Below are positions 25,641-32,567 of a stretch of 64,000 nucleotides of DNA, piece after piece; position 1 is the first letter of the stretch, and every line of letters begins with the position of its first letter. Origin of the DNA: UBA1227 sp045599345 (GTDB lineage: Bacteria > Bacillota > Clostridia > Oscillospirales > Acutalibacteraceae); the NCBI GenBank assembly GCA_045599345.1, contig JAZRVV010000012.1, positions 186,001 to 250,000 on the forward strand, read 5' to 3'. Made by a program: the position numbers and the translations under genes. The notes below the pieces were generated by a model. It was not told the origin of the DNA and ran no database searches. It was given only the letters and a program-made list of their open reading frames with translations.

Positions 25641-26846
25641 ATGAACAGCAAACTTGTTTGCCAGAATAATTACCCTTATGTTGTCTTCCATGGCTTTGCA
25701 GGCTTTGGCGACAACGAAAAAGTATCAAAGTATTGTCCTTATTTTGGTTTCTATAACCAGAGCATTCCAAAGCTCTTTGAAAAGTATGGCGCAGAAATGC
25801 ACACACCTTCAATGAGTGGCTTCACATCAATGTGGGACCGTGCTTGTGAAGCATGGGCTCAAATCGTTGGTGGCCGTGTTGACTATGGCAAGGTTCACTC
25901 TGAAAAGATGGGCCATGCTCGCTATGGTCGTACATACGAGGCTATGGTTCCTGATTGGGGCCAGCTTGATGATGAAGGCAAGATTAAAAAGATTAACGTA
26001 ATCGGTCACTCATTCGGTGGCCCAACAGTACGTTTCTTTGTAGACATGGTTGTACGTGGTTGCCAGGAAGAAATCGACGGCACACCAGCAGAGGAACTTT
26101 CAGAGTTCTTCAAGGGTGGTCACGAGAACTGGATTCACTCATGCACAACACTCGCAGCAGCAAATGACGGTATTTCATTCCTCTATGCAATTGAAAAGCC
26201 AGCACCATATATCGCTCAGGCTCTCGTTGCATTCCTTGCTGGTCTTGGCAGCATTCCATTTGGTGATTGGTATGACCCTCAGATGGAATCATGGGGCCTT
26301 GGCTGTGCACCAGAGGAGAGAAAGTGGTCTAAGTTCCACCTCGACTTTAAGAACGCTAAGCGTTATTACTACTCAGAGGACTGTTGCCTTAACGACCTTT
26401 ATATCCACAAATTCCGTGAACGTTCAGCAGACTGGAAAGCATTTGAAAATATCTATTACTTTGCTTACTCAGCTTGCTGCACAGAGCAGAACGCAGAGGG
26501 CAACTGGGTACCACTCAAGAAGTGTATCCCACTTATGAAGCCAACTGCTAAGATCGTTGGTAAGTACAAGGGCAACCCAGCTGATGAGAATCATGCTGAA
26601 GTTGATGCTTCATGGCAGCAAAACGATGGTCTTGTAAATACAAGAACAGAGCAGGCTCCAAGACGTGAGAACTGGCAGCCATGGGCAGGCGACCATGACC
26701 TTAAACCAGGTGTTTGGTATGATATGCCAACTGAGTCTAAGGACCATATGTGCTACTGTGGTACATTGGAGACCAAGTCTGATTATTCAATCTTCTTCTA
26801 TGATATTCTTAACAGAATTAACAACCTCCCAACAGTAGATTTATAA
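25641..26846 (+). CDS. Family I.5-type lipase/esterase without a signal peptide
   Basis: A 401-residue alpha/beta hydrolase closely patterned on the thermophilic Bacillus/Geobacillus and staphylococcal lipases. The triad is visible: Ser124 in GHSFGG, Asp329 in NDGLVN and His369 in KDHM. The zinc-site region (VDYGKVHSEKMGHARYGRTY) is kept. Those relatives are secreted, but here the protein begins directly with the fold and has no export signal, suggesting a cytosolic job or non-classical release. The start at 25641 has GGAGG 9 bp upstream; the ATG at 25635 is only 3 bp away. Monocistronic. Confidence 0.85.
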   Translation: MNSKLVCQNNYPYVVFHGFAGFGDNEKVSKYCPYFGFYNQSIPKLFEKYGAEMHTPSMSGFTSMWDRACEAWAQIVGGRVDYGKVHSEKMGHARYGRTYEAMVPDWGQLDDEGKIKKINVIGHSFGGPTVRFFVDMVVRGCQEEIDGTPAEELSEFFKGGHENWIHSCTTLAAANDGISFLYAIEKPAPYIAQALVAFLAGLGSIPFGDWYDPQMESWGLGCAPEERKWSKFHLDFKNAKRYYYSEDCCLNDLYIHKFRERSADWKAFENIYYFAYSACCTEQNAEGNWVPLKKCIPLMKPTAKIVGKYKGNPADENHAEVDASWQQNDGLVNTRTEQAPRRENWQPWAGDHDLKPGVWYDMPTESKDHMCYCGTLETKSDYSIFFYDILNRINNLPTVDL

Positions 26847-26855
26847 GAGCAAAAG

Positions 26856-26887
26856 GGGTCAGTTCTTGGAACTGACCCTAAATTTTT
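26856..26887 (+). terminator. Terminator of the lipase gene
   Basis: A perfect 10-bp stem (GGGTCAGTTC / GAACTGACCC), TTG loop and a TTTTTT tract. Confidence 0.92.
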
Positions 26888-26889
26888 TG

Positions 26890-26918
26890 TTGATATTATA
26901 CCGCTATAGCGGTATAAT
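26890..26918 (+). promoter_or_regulatory. Toxin-antitoxin promoter with embedded palindromic operator
   Basis: TTGATA, 17 bp, TATAAT. A perfect 24-bp palindrome (arms ATTATACCGC and GCGGTATAAT around TATA) fills 26895-26918, i.e. the spacer and the -10 element, so a bound regulator would block polymerase. The HTH antitoxin encoded directly downstream is the natural candidate. Confidence 0.85.
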
Positions 26919-26935
26919 GTATTTGGGTGATAGAT

Positions 26936-27310
26936 ATGGATTTAAAACGTGTGATTGCGGAAAGTGGATATACAATGTATTCGCTTTCAAAAAAAACTGA
27001 TATTCCGTATTCAACATTAAATGATTTTTGTAACGGAAAAAAAGATTTAGAAAAGTGTGCTTCGCTGACATTATACAAGTTAGCGAATGCATTAGGTGTT
27101 ACTATGGAAGAAATGATTACCATTCCAAATCTGGAAAAAAGACATGAAGCTGTAATGTTTTCTAGCGCAGTAAATTCGATTGAAGGTGCACCTGTATCTG
27201 ATTATGCTGTTTTTCTTTCAGAACTTTGGGCAGATGGCATTATTAGTAATACCCAATTGAAGAGAGCCCTCGCAGCTTACCACAAGAGGACGATTTTGGA
27301 AGGAAGGTAA
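26936..27310 (+). CDS. HTH-domain antitoxin of a Fic toxin-antitoxin pair
   Basis: A 124-residue protein. Residues 1-62 are a Cro/C1-type HTH (SKKTDIPYSTLNDFCNGKKD). Residues 75-124 resemble the inhibitory-helix module of Fic antitoxins: NSIEGAPVSDYAVFLSELWADGIIS, with Glu83 as the likely inhibitory glutamate that blocks ATP positioning in the Fic active site. The canonical Ser/Thr four residues earlier is Val here. One small protein therefore appears to act both as promoter-binding autoregulator and direct enzyme inhibitor. The GTG at 26927 is less well placed than this ATG. The toxin gene follows after 1 bp. Confidence 0.78.
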   Translation: MDLKRVIAESGYTMYSLSKKTDIPYSTLNDFCNGKKDLEKCASLTLYKLANALGVTMEEMITIPNLEKRHEAVMFSSAVNSIEGAPVSDYAVFLSELWADGIISNTQLKRALAAYHKRTILEGR

Positions 27311-27311
27311 C

Positions 27312-28028
27312 ATGAGAGATTCGTATCTTTACCCAGATGTGGATGTTTTGAAAAACAAATTAGAAATTAAAGATGAAGCGGAGCTTGATCGGATAGAGTC
27401 TGAGTATTCTAGTGTTAATATGCAGATTCTTTACAGTGAAGGATATAATAATTTTTCTAAAAACAGTATATGTCATATACATAAAATTTTGTTTGGTGAT
27501 ATCTATGATTGGGCAGGTGAATATAGAACTGTAAATCTTATTAAACGGGAAGAATTATTGGCTGGAAAAAGTGTATGGTATGCAGATGTAAATAATATTG
27601 ATCGGGATATAGCAAAAGCTTGGAGACGCATAAGCAAAATTGATTGGCAGAATTTGCCGATAGATGAATTTGCCAAAAATGTTGCTCACACTTTTCCTGC
27701 TTTATGGCAAGCACATCCATTTAGAGAAGGTAATACGCGTTCGGTTGTAACATTAATGGTACTTTTTATTGAATATTATGGTTATTACGTTGACAAGGAA
27801 TTGTTGGCAAGAAGTGCTGGATACGTTAGAAATTCTTTTGTATTAGCTAGCTTTGGAAAAAACTCAGAATACGAATACTTAGAAAGAATACTAAAAGATT
27901 CTATATGTAAGGACCCAATAATATATGATAACCTTGGAGAAAGAATTATATCTCCAGTTCAAAAAGAGGCATATGAAAAATACGTATCAGACAAATATGT
28001 GTCAAAACCACATAGTTATATAGAATAG
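27312..28028 (+). CDS. Fic domain protein (probable AMP-transferase toxin)
   Basis: A 238-residue protein with the Fic motif HPFREGNTRS at residues 135-144. His135 is the catalytic base, and Glu/Gly/Asn hold the magnesium-ATP. The last Arg of the classical HxFx(D/E)GNxRxxR motif is Val here, as in a common clostridial subfamily. GDIYDWAGEYR (about 60-70) is the usual upstream signature. Fic toxins modify targets such as gyrase or topoisomerase IV with AMP; the target here is unknown. Its AT-rich base composition differs from the flanking genes, suggesting horizontal gain. GGAAGG precedes the ATG. Confidence 0.9.
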   Translation: MRDSYLYPDVDVLKNKLEIKDEAELDRIESEYSSVNMQILYSEGYNNFSKNSICHIHKILFGDIYDWAGEYRTVNLIKREELLAGKSVWYADVNNIDRDIAKAWRRISKIDWQNLPIDEFAKNVAHTFPALWQAHPFREGNTRSVVTLMVLFIEYYGYYVDKELLARSAGYVRNSFVLASFGKNSEYEYLERILKDSICKDPIIYDNLGERIISPVQKEAYEKYVSDKYVSKPHSYIE

Positions 28029-28031
28029 AGA

Positions 28032-28060
28032 AAGACCGCTCACATGAGCGGTCTTTTTTT
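28032..28060 (+). terminator. Terminator of the Fic operon
   Basis: A perfect 10-bp stem (AAGACCGCTC / GAGCGGTCTT), ACAT loop and an 8-T tract. Confidence 0.93.
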
Positions 28061-28061
28061 T

Positions 28062-28315
28062 GGCTCTATCGATCATCAATCCGCCACTAACACGGCTAAA
28101 TGTACCGTGGCGTACCTGCTTGAGTTGTGCATATCATTGTTGTTTTGCGCCAGCGTAGTTTTACTTTGCTGGCGTTGTCTAGCCTGTAGCGCTTTCTGTG
28201 AGGTGGGTCAAGGTCTTTAGAGCTTGCGTACCTTGACGCAGCGAGCAGACAGCGCTACCAATTACGTGGCGTTTCCTTTAATTGTGTAAGCCACGGATTG
28301 ACCGGTAGAAACCAA
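28062..28315. other. Highly structured non-coding stretch, strand undetermined
   Basis: About 250 bp without a credible gene, visibly richer in G+C than the Fic genes, packed with inverted repeats. (1) CGCCAC 28082-28087 pairs with GTGGCG 28107-28112. (2) CGCCAGC 28148-28154 pairs with GCTGGCG 28168-28174. (3) A long hairpin 28186-28258: GTAGCGCT with AGCGCTAC, then TCTG with CAGA, then GTCAAGGT 28207-28214 with ACCTTGAC 28230-28237. (4) CGTGGC 28265-28270 pairs with GCCACG 28290-28295. It does not match tmRNA, SRP RNA, RNase P or a riboswitch I can recognise. It could be a structured RNA or the remnant of a mobile or repeat element. Confidence 0.55.
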
Positions 28316-28471
28316 TTATAGTTTTCCAAGACTATTCTTTTCTCTTAACTTTTGGAAGAAATCATCAAAGTCAACACATTGACCATCGTTGTAACTAGCA
28401 AGAGCTTGATCAATACGTTGTAGCAATTCTTCTTTTGTCATTAAGTCAGCATTAACTGAAGGCGGAACCAT
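28316..28471 (-). CDS. Small 51-residue protein, antitoxin-like C-terminus
   Basis: ATG at 28471 with a strong AAAGGAGG site 11 bp upstream. The peptide contains TKEELLQRIDQALASYNDG followed by an acidic stretch and FFQKLREKN, which recalls the toxin-wrapping C-terminal part of RelB/Phd-type antitoxins, without a DNA-binding half. It begins 20 bp after the NagZ-like gene and may be co-transcribed with it. Coding status rests on the ribosome site and plausible composition; function is unknown. Confidence 0.5.
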   Translation of the reverse strand: MVPPSVNADLMTKEELLQRIDQALASYNDGQCVDFDDFFQKLREKNSLGKL

Positions 28472-28491
28472 AATATCAAAAACCTCCTTTG

Positions 28492-29643
28492 TTAGTTGAG
28501 TTTTAGGTGGAGGATGCGCATGACGCTCTCGTCAATGCGCGCCTCGGTGATGGTGCCGTTTTGTACGGCAGCGAGAACGCCATTGTAGGCATCGATGTAA
28601 TTCTCTGGCAAGAGAATGATGTCGACGCCAGCCTGGATGGCTTTTATGGCAGCGTCAGCTGATGAATACTGCTGTGCAATGGCACCCATATTCATTCCAT
28701 CTGTGATTACTACACCTTGGAAATTTAGTTCATTTCTAAGCTTTTCAGTAATGAGTGTGTAGGAGAGTGTGGCAGGAGTGCCATCACCAGTAACCTTAGG
28801 TGCTGCGATGTGAGCAACCATTACCATATCGGTGCCAGCGTCAATTCCTTTGATGAATGGAATCATCTCACATGACTTGATCTCATCCCATGTCTTTTGT
28901 GTTTCTGCATATCCCTTGTGTGTGTCGGTCTGTGTATCGCCGTGACCAGGGAAGTGCTTGATTGATGTCATTATGTTGGCATCATGGAATCCCTTGATTG
29001 CACCAGCAACCATCTTGGCAGCGTTTTCAGGGTTTGCTGAAAATGCGCGCTTGCCAATAACTGGGTTACTTGGATTTGTGTTGACGTCAGCAACAGGGGC
29101 AAAGTCAACATCAAAACCATATTCGTTTAAATAGGTGCCGATTGTTTTGCCTATGTTATAGGCTTCGTCGGCATCTTTTGTTGCAAGCATACTGGAGAAC
29201 TTGGTGACATTGAAGTTTGGATTTTTTGCAATCCTGGTGATTGAACCGCCTTCCTCATCGACGCCTATCAGTGGTGTGAGTTCGTTTAGACCATGAATGT
29301 CACTTGTGAGTTGCTTTAACTGCTCTGGGTTTACTATATTGTCAGCAAAGAGGATGATACCTCCAGCGGGATATTGTTGATATGTTGCCTTCATAGTGTC
29401 TGTAAGGGCAGTCACTTTGGTGCCTTCTTCGATGCTTGAATCAAGTGCCTCTGGCATGATAAAGAAGAGCTGTGCTATTTTTTCTTCTATGGTCATTTTC
29501 TGTATCTGAATCTCTTCTGGTGTTGGTACATATTCAGTTGTTGTCTCTTTTTCTGGTTCTGGTTTTGTAGGCTGTTCTTCTTTGCTACAACCTACAAGGA
29601 ATAGGGCTAGTATTGCAAGTAAAAGAGCGATTGTCTTTTTCAT
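28492..29643 (-). CDS. Lipoprotein beta-N-acetylhexosaminidase, glycoside hydrolase family 3 (NagZ-like)
   Basis: A 383-residue protein with a lipoprotein signal (LFLVGC, lipidated Cys19), so it is displayed on the outer face of the membrane. The GH3 fold follows a Thr/Glu-rich linker. KHFPGHGDTQTDTH (about 229-242) carries the His general acid/base used by NagZ enzymes, and Asp315 in ITDGMNMG is the nucleophile. It should release N-acetylglucosamine from peptidoglycan fragments. It lies 9 bp downstream of the flavoprotein gene on the same strand. Confidence 0.9.
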   Translation of the reverse strand: MKKTIALLLAILALFLVGCSKEEQPTKPEPEKETTTEYVPTPEEIQIQKMTIEEKIAQLFFIMPEALDSSIEEGTKVTALTDTMKATYQQYPAGGIILFADNIVNPEQLKQLTSDIHGLNELTPLIGVDEEGGSITRIAKNPNFNVTKFSSMLATKDADEAYNIGKTIGTYLNEYGFDVDFAPVADVNTNPSNPVIGKRAFSANPENAAKMVAGAIKGFHDANIMTSIKHFPGHGDTQTDTHKGYAETQKTWDEIKSCEMIPFIKGIDAGTDMVMVAHIAAPKVTGDGTPATLSYTLITEKLRNELNFQGVVITDGMNMGAIAQQYSSADAAIKAIQAGVDIILLPENYIDAYNGVLAAVQNGTITEARIDESVMRILHLKLN

Positions 29644-29652
29644 ATTATCACC

Positions 29653-31266
29653 TTATACGAATGGAGTTTCATTTGAGAGGATTGCTTCAAAGCAACGGAT
29701 GCCATCGACGGCGGCGGAGACTATGCCACCGGCATAACCGGCGCCTTCGCCACAAGGGTAGAGGCCGCCGAGTGGGGTGTCTCCTCGTGAGCACTGATAG
29801 AAATCATCGCGGATGATTCTAACAGGCGAGGAGGAACGTGACTCGGGTGCGGTTAGTACAGCATCAGGCATCGCAAAGCCCTTGAGCATGTTGTTCATCT
29901 TAAGGAGTGCGTCAGCGATGTTGTCGGTGACTTTCTCTGGCAGGATTTCCCTTATATCACTAGGGGTAGTGCCAGTTGGACAAGATGGTTTTACTGCACC
30001 AAGTTTGGTGCTTTTTGTATTATTAAGGAAGTCTTTGACTGTTTGAGCAGGGGCTGTGTAGTCACGTCCACCAAGGTCAAAGGCTTTTCGCTCTATTTGG
30101 CGCTGGAGTTCAATACCAGCAAGAGGATGGCTGCTTGGAAAGTCCTCTGGATTTATGCCGACGAGTAGGGCAGAGTTGGAGTTTTCTTTGTCACGTGCAT
30201 ACTCACTCATGCCGTTTACAACAAGCATACCTTCCTCAGATGAGGCGGTGACAACTGTGCCGCCTGGGCACATGCAAAATGTGTATGTGCCACGGCCATG
30301 CTCTGGATGGCATGCCATTTTATAATTGGCAGCGCCAAGTGCTGGATGACCAGCATAGTCGCCATATTGTGCACGGTCGATAAACTCCCTTGGATGCTCT
30401 ATTCTTGTGCCGACAGAGAATGGCTTTTGCATCATATTGATGCCTTTATTGAAGAGCATCTCAACAGTGTCCCTTGCCGAGTGACCTATGGCAAGTACCA
30501 CTGTATCGGTTTCAAAATCTATTTTTTGGTTGTTTTCTTCGTATGTGATGCCTTGGATGAAATTGTTATAGATTATGAGGTCAGTGAGCTTTGCGTTGAA
30601 ATGGATTTCACCGCCAAGTTCAATGATTTCTTTTCTAAAATTCTTAACTATCGTCTTGAGCTTGTCAGTGCCTATGTGTGGGTAGTTTGAATACATTATT
30701 TGCTCTGGTGCACCAAAGTGGATGAACTCTTGGAAAACCTTGGTCTGACGTTCATCCTTGATACCGGTTGTTAGTTTTCCGTCGGAAAACGTGCCGGCAC
30801 CGCCTTCGCCAAATTGCACGTTAGAGTTGGTGTTGAGCTGCCTTGTCTGCCAGAACGTGTTGACGTCTATTGTTCGCTGATCGACGTCGGCACCACGTTC
30901 TATGACAAGTGGCTTCAGCCCCTCTCGTGCAAGGAGCAAGGCGCAGTACATGCCGGCTGGGCCAAAGCCCACAACAACCGGACGAAGCTTGCTAGTGCGT
31001 TTGTTCTTTGGCGCTTGATAGCTGTATATAGTTGCCTTTGAGACCTTTTTTGGGTCAGACTTTTTGAGCACTTTTTCCTCATCTATATCTGCTTTTACAT
31101 CGACAGTATAGATGAATGAGATATCAGACTTTTTTCTTGAGTCTATTGAACGCTTATAAATCTTTATTTCTTCGATATCGTCTGCTTTGATTATTTTTTT
31201 TATTTGCTCTTTGAGGTCATCTTCTGTGTGCTCAACTGGCATCTTGATGTTCTGGATTCTAAGCAT
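29653..31266 (-). CDS. Uncharacterised FAD-dependent dehydrogenase (COG2509-like)
   Basis: A 537-residue flavoprotein. An N-terminal 80-residue alpha/beta domain precedes the FAD motif GFGPAGMYCA (about 95). QFGEGGAGTFSDGKLTT is diagnostic of this widely conserved but uncharacterised family. The start ATGCTTAG at 31266 overlaps the upstream gene stop by 8 bp; the longer frame to 31329 lies inside that gene and lacks a ribosome site. Substrate is unknown. It shares an operon with a second flavoprotein of different family. Confidence 0.85.
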   Translation of the reverse strand: MLRIQNIKMPVEHTEDDLKEQIKKIIKADDIEEIKIYKRSIDSRKKSDISFIYTVDVKADIDEEKVLKKSDPKKVSKATIYSYQAPKNKRTSKLRPVVVGFGPAGMYCALLLAREGLKPLVIERGADVDQRTIDVNTFWQTRQLNTNSNVQFGEGGAGTFSDGKLTTGIKDERQTKVFQEFIHFGAPEQIMYSNYPHIGTDKLKTIVKNFRKEIIELGGEIHFNAKLTDLIIYNNFIQGITYEENNQKIDFETDTVVLAIGHSARDTVEMLFNKGINMMQKPFSVGTRIEHPREFIDRAQYGDYAGHPALGAANYKMACHPEHGRGTYTFCMCPGGTVVTASSEEGMLVVNGMSEYARDKENSNSALLVGINPEDFPSSHPLAGIELQRQIERKAFDLGGRDYTAPAQTVKDFLNNTKSTKLGAVKPSCPTGTTPSDIREILPEKVTDNIADALLKMNNMLKGFAMPDAVLTAPESRSSSPVRIIRDDFYQCSRGDTPLGGLYPCGEGAGYAGGIVSAAVDGIRCFEAILSNETPFV

Positions 31267-32431
31267 AGTTTGCAATCTCCTTTGCAGCTTTGATACCAGA
31301 ACCCCAAGCAAAGTGGAGGTTGTATCCACCGCAGGTGCCGTCTACATTTAGGAGTTCGCCAGTTATATAGAGGTTTTTAATTTTTTTAGTTTCAAGTGAA
31401 TGTTCAATGAGCTCGTCGCTGCCGACACCGCCACGTGTTACTTGGGCGTCCTTGTAGCCCTTGGTGCCGATAGCGGTGAGTGGGAGGGACATGATGTCAA
31501 GGGCGATATGATTGGTATCGCCGTTGTTCTTTTGATATATGTAATGCGCGAGCTTCTCGTTCAGGATGCCATAGAGCATCTCTTCACCAGTGAGACCTCT
31601 GTCTATTTGATTGTCAAGATATTCGTTGATATCTGAAAGACCAAGGTCAGGTGTGAAGCAGATGTTGAGAAGTGGCTTTTCGCCTTTGGCTGTCATTTGC
31701 GCAATATCTCCTGAGAGTTGCATTGCTGGGATGCCAGAGATGCCATAGTCTGTAAATAGGAGTTCACCCTCTTGGAATTTGATTGGTTTGTCGTCATCGT
31801 CATCCTCGTCACGGAGGAAGAGGACACCTTTAAACCTTACACCTTTGAGATCGCTTACGTCTTCCTCTGTCTTGATTTGAACAAGAGCAGGGGAGATTGG
31901 CTGGTATTTGATGCCAAGGTTTTTAAGCAGTTTGTAGCCGTCACCATCGGTGCCGTGCTGAGGTGCTGCTTTGCCACCAAGAGCTAGGACAACTTTGTCA
32001 AATTTGTGCTTGTTGTTGATTTTAAGGTCGCTGTCAAGGCTTTCAACTTTACAGTTGGTGTTTATCTTGACATTTAGCTTTTCTGCTTCCTTCTTGAGCA
32101 ACGCAACTACGTTGCTTGCGTTCATTGAGTATGGATAGAGGCGACCTTCTTCGTCGCGTATTTTAAGGCCCAGTGAGTTGAAAAATTCAAGGGCATTTAC
32201 GGCATCAAAGTCGTCGAGCACCGTGTGAATGATTTCGTGATCACCGTTGTAATATTCCTCTGAAACAACAAAATTCGAGAGGTTGCAACGACCATTACCT
32301 GTAGCAAGAATCTTTTTGCCAGGTTGGTCCAACTTCTCGAATATGGTTACATCGATATCGCTATTTTCACGTTTTAGAGTTATTGCGCATGCAAGTCCTG
32401 ATGCGCCACCACCAATGATAGCAACTTTCAT
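31259..32431 (-). CDS. BaiN/HI0933 family NAD(P)/FAD-dependent oxidoreductase
   Basis: A 390-residue flavoprotein: FAD motif IGGGASGLACA at the N-terminus and the family signature GKKILATGNGRCNLSN. The closing GTCGGYNLHFAWGSG motif is equally typical. Members include BaiN-type enzymes proposed to reduce steroid or related ring systems, but most are uncharacterised. GGAGG lies before the ATG. First gene of the minus-strand run that continues to the NagZ-like gene. Confidence 0.88.
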   Translation of the reverse strand: MKVAIIGGGASGLACAITLKRENSDIDVTIFEKLDQPGKKILATGNGRCNLSNFVVSEEYYNGDHEIIHTVLDDFDAVNALEFFNSLGLKIRDEEGRLYPYSMNASNVVALLKKEAEKLNVKINTNCKVESLDSDLKINNKHKFDKVVLALGGKAAPQHGTDGDGYKLLKNLGIKYQPISPALVQIKTEEDVSDLKGVRFKGVLFLRDEDDDDDKPIKFQEGELLFTDYGISGIPAMQLSGDIAQMTAKGEKPLLNICFTPDLGLSDINEYLDNQIDRGLTGEEMLYGILNEKLAHYIYQKNNGDTNHIALDIMSLPLTAIGTKGYKDAQVTRGGVGSDELIEHSLETKKIKNLYITGELLNVDGTCGGYNLHFAWGSGIKAAKEIANYA

Positions 32432-32492
32432 ATTTACGCCTCCTGGGTCATTTCTATTGACCGAACAAAGTATATCTAGAGTATATAAAAAA

Positions 32493-32521
32493 TTGACTAA
32501 AAGTGCAAGGAGTAGTAAAAT
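32493..32521 (+). promoter_or_regulatory. Promoter of the rml/alaS operon
   Basis: TTGACT, 17 bp, TAAAAT, in the divergent spacer; an AGAAGGTG site follows. Confidence 0.65.
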
Positions 32522-32567
32522 AACTTAATTGTATTTTATTATTTCTTAATATATAGAAGGTGTAAAT

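Noticed and set aside
28062..28315. Possible retron, HEARO or OMEGA RNA
   Set aside because: No reverse transcriptase, TnpB/IscB or HNH gene is next to it, so none of these labels is supported; it is kept only as an unassigned structured element.
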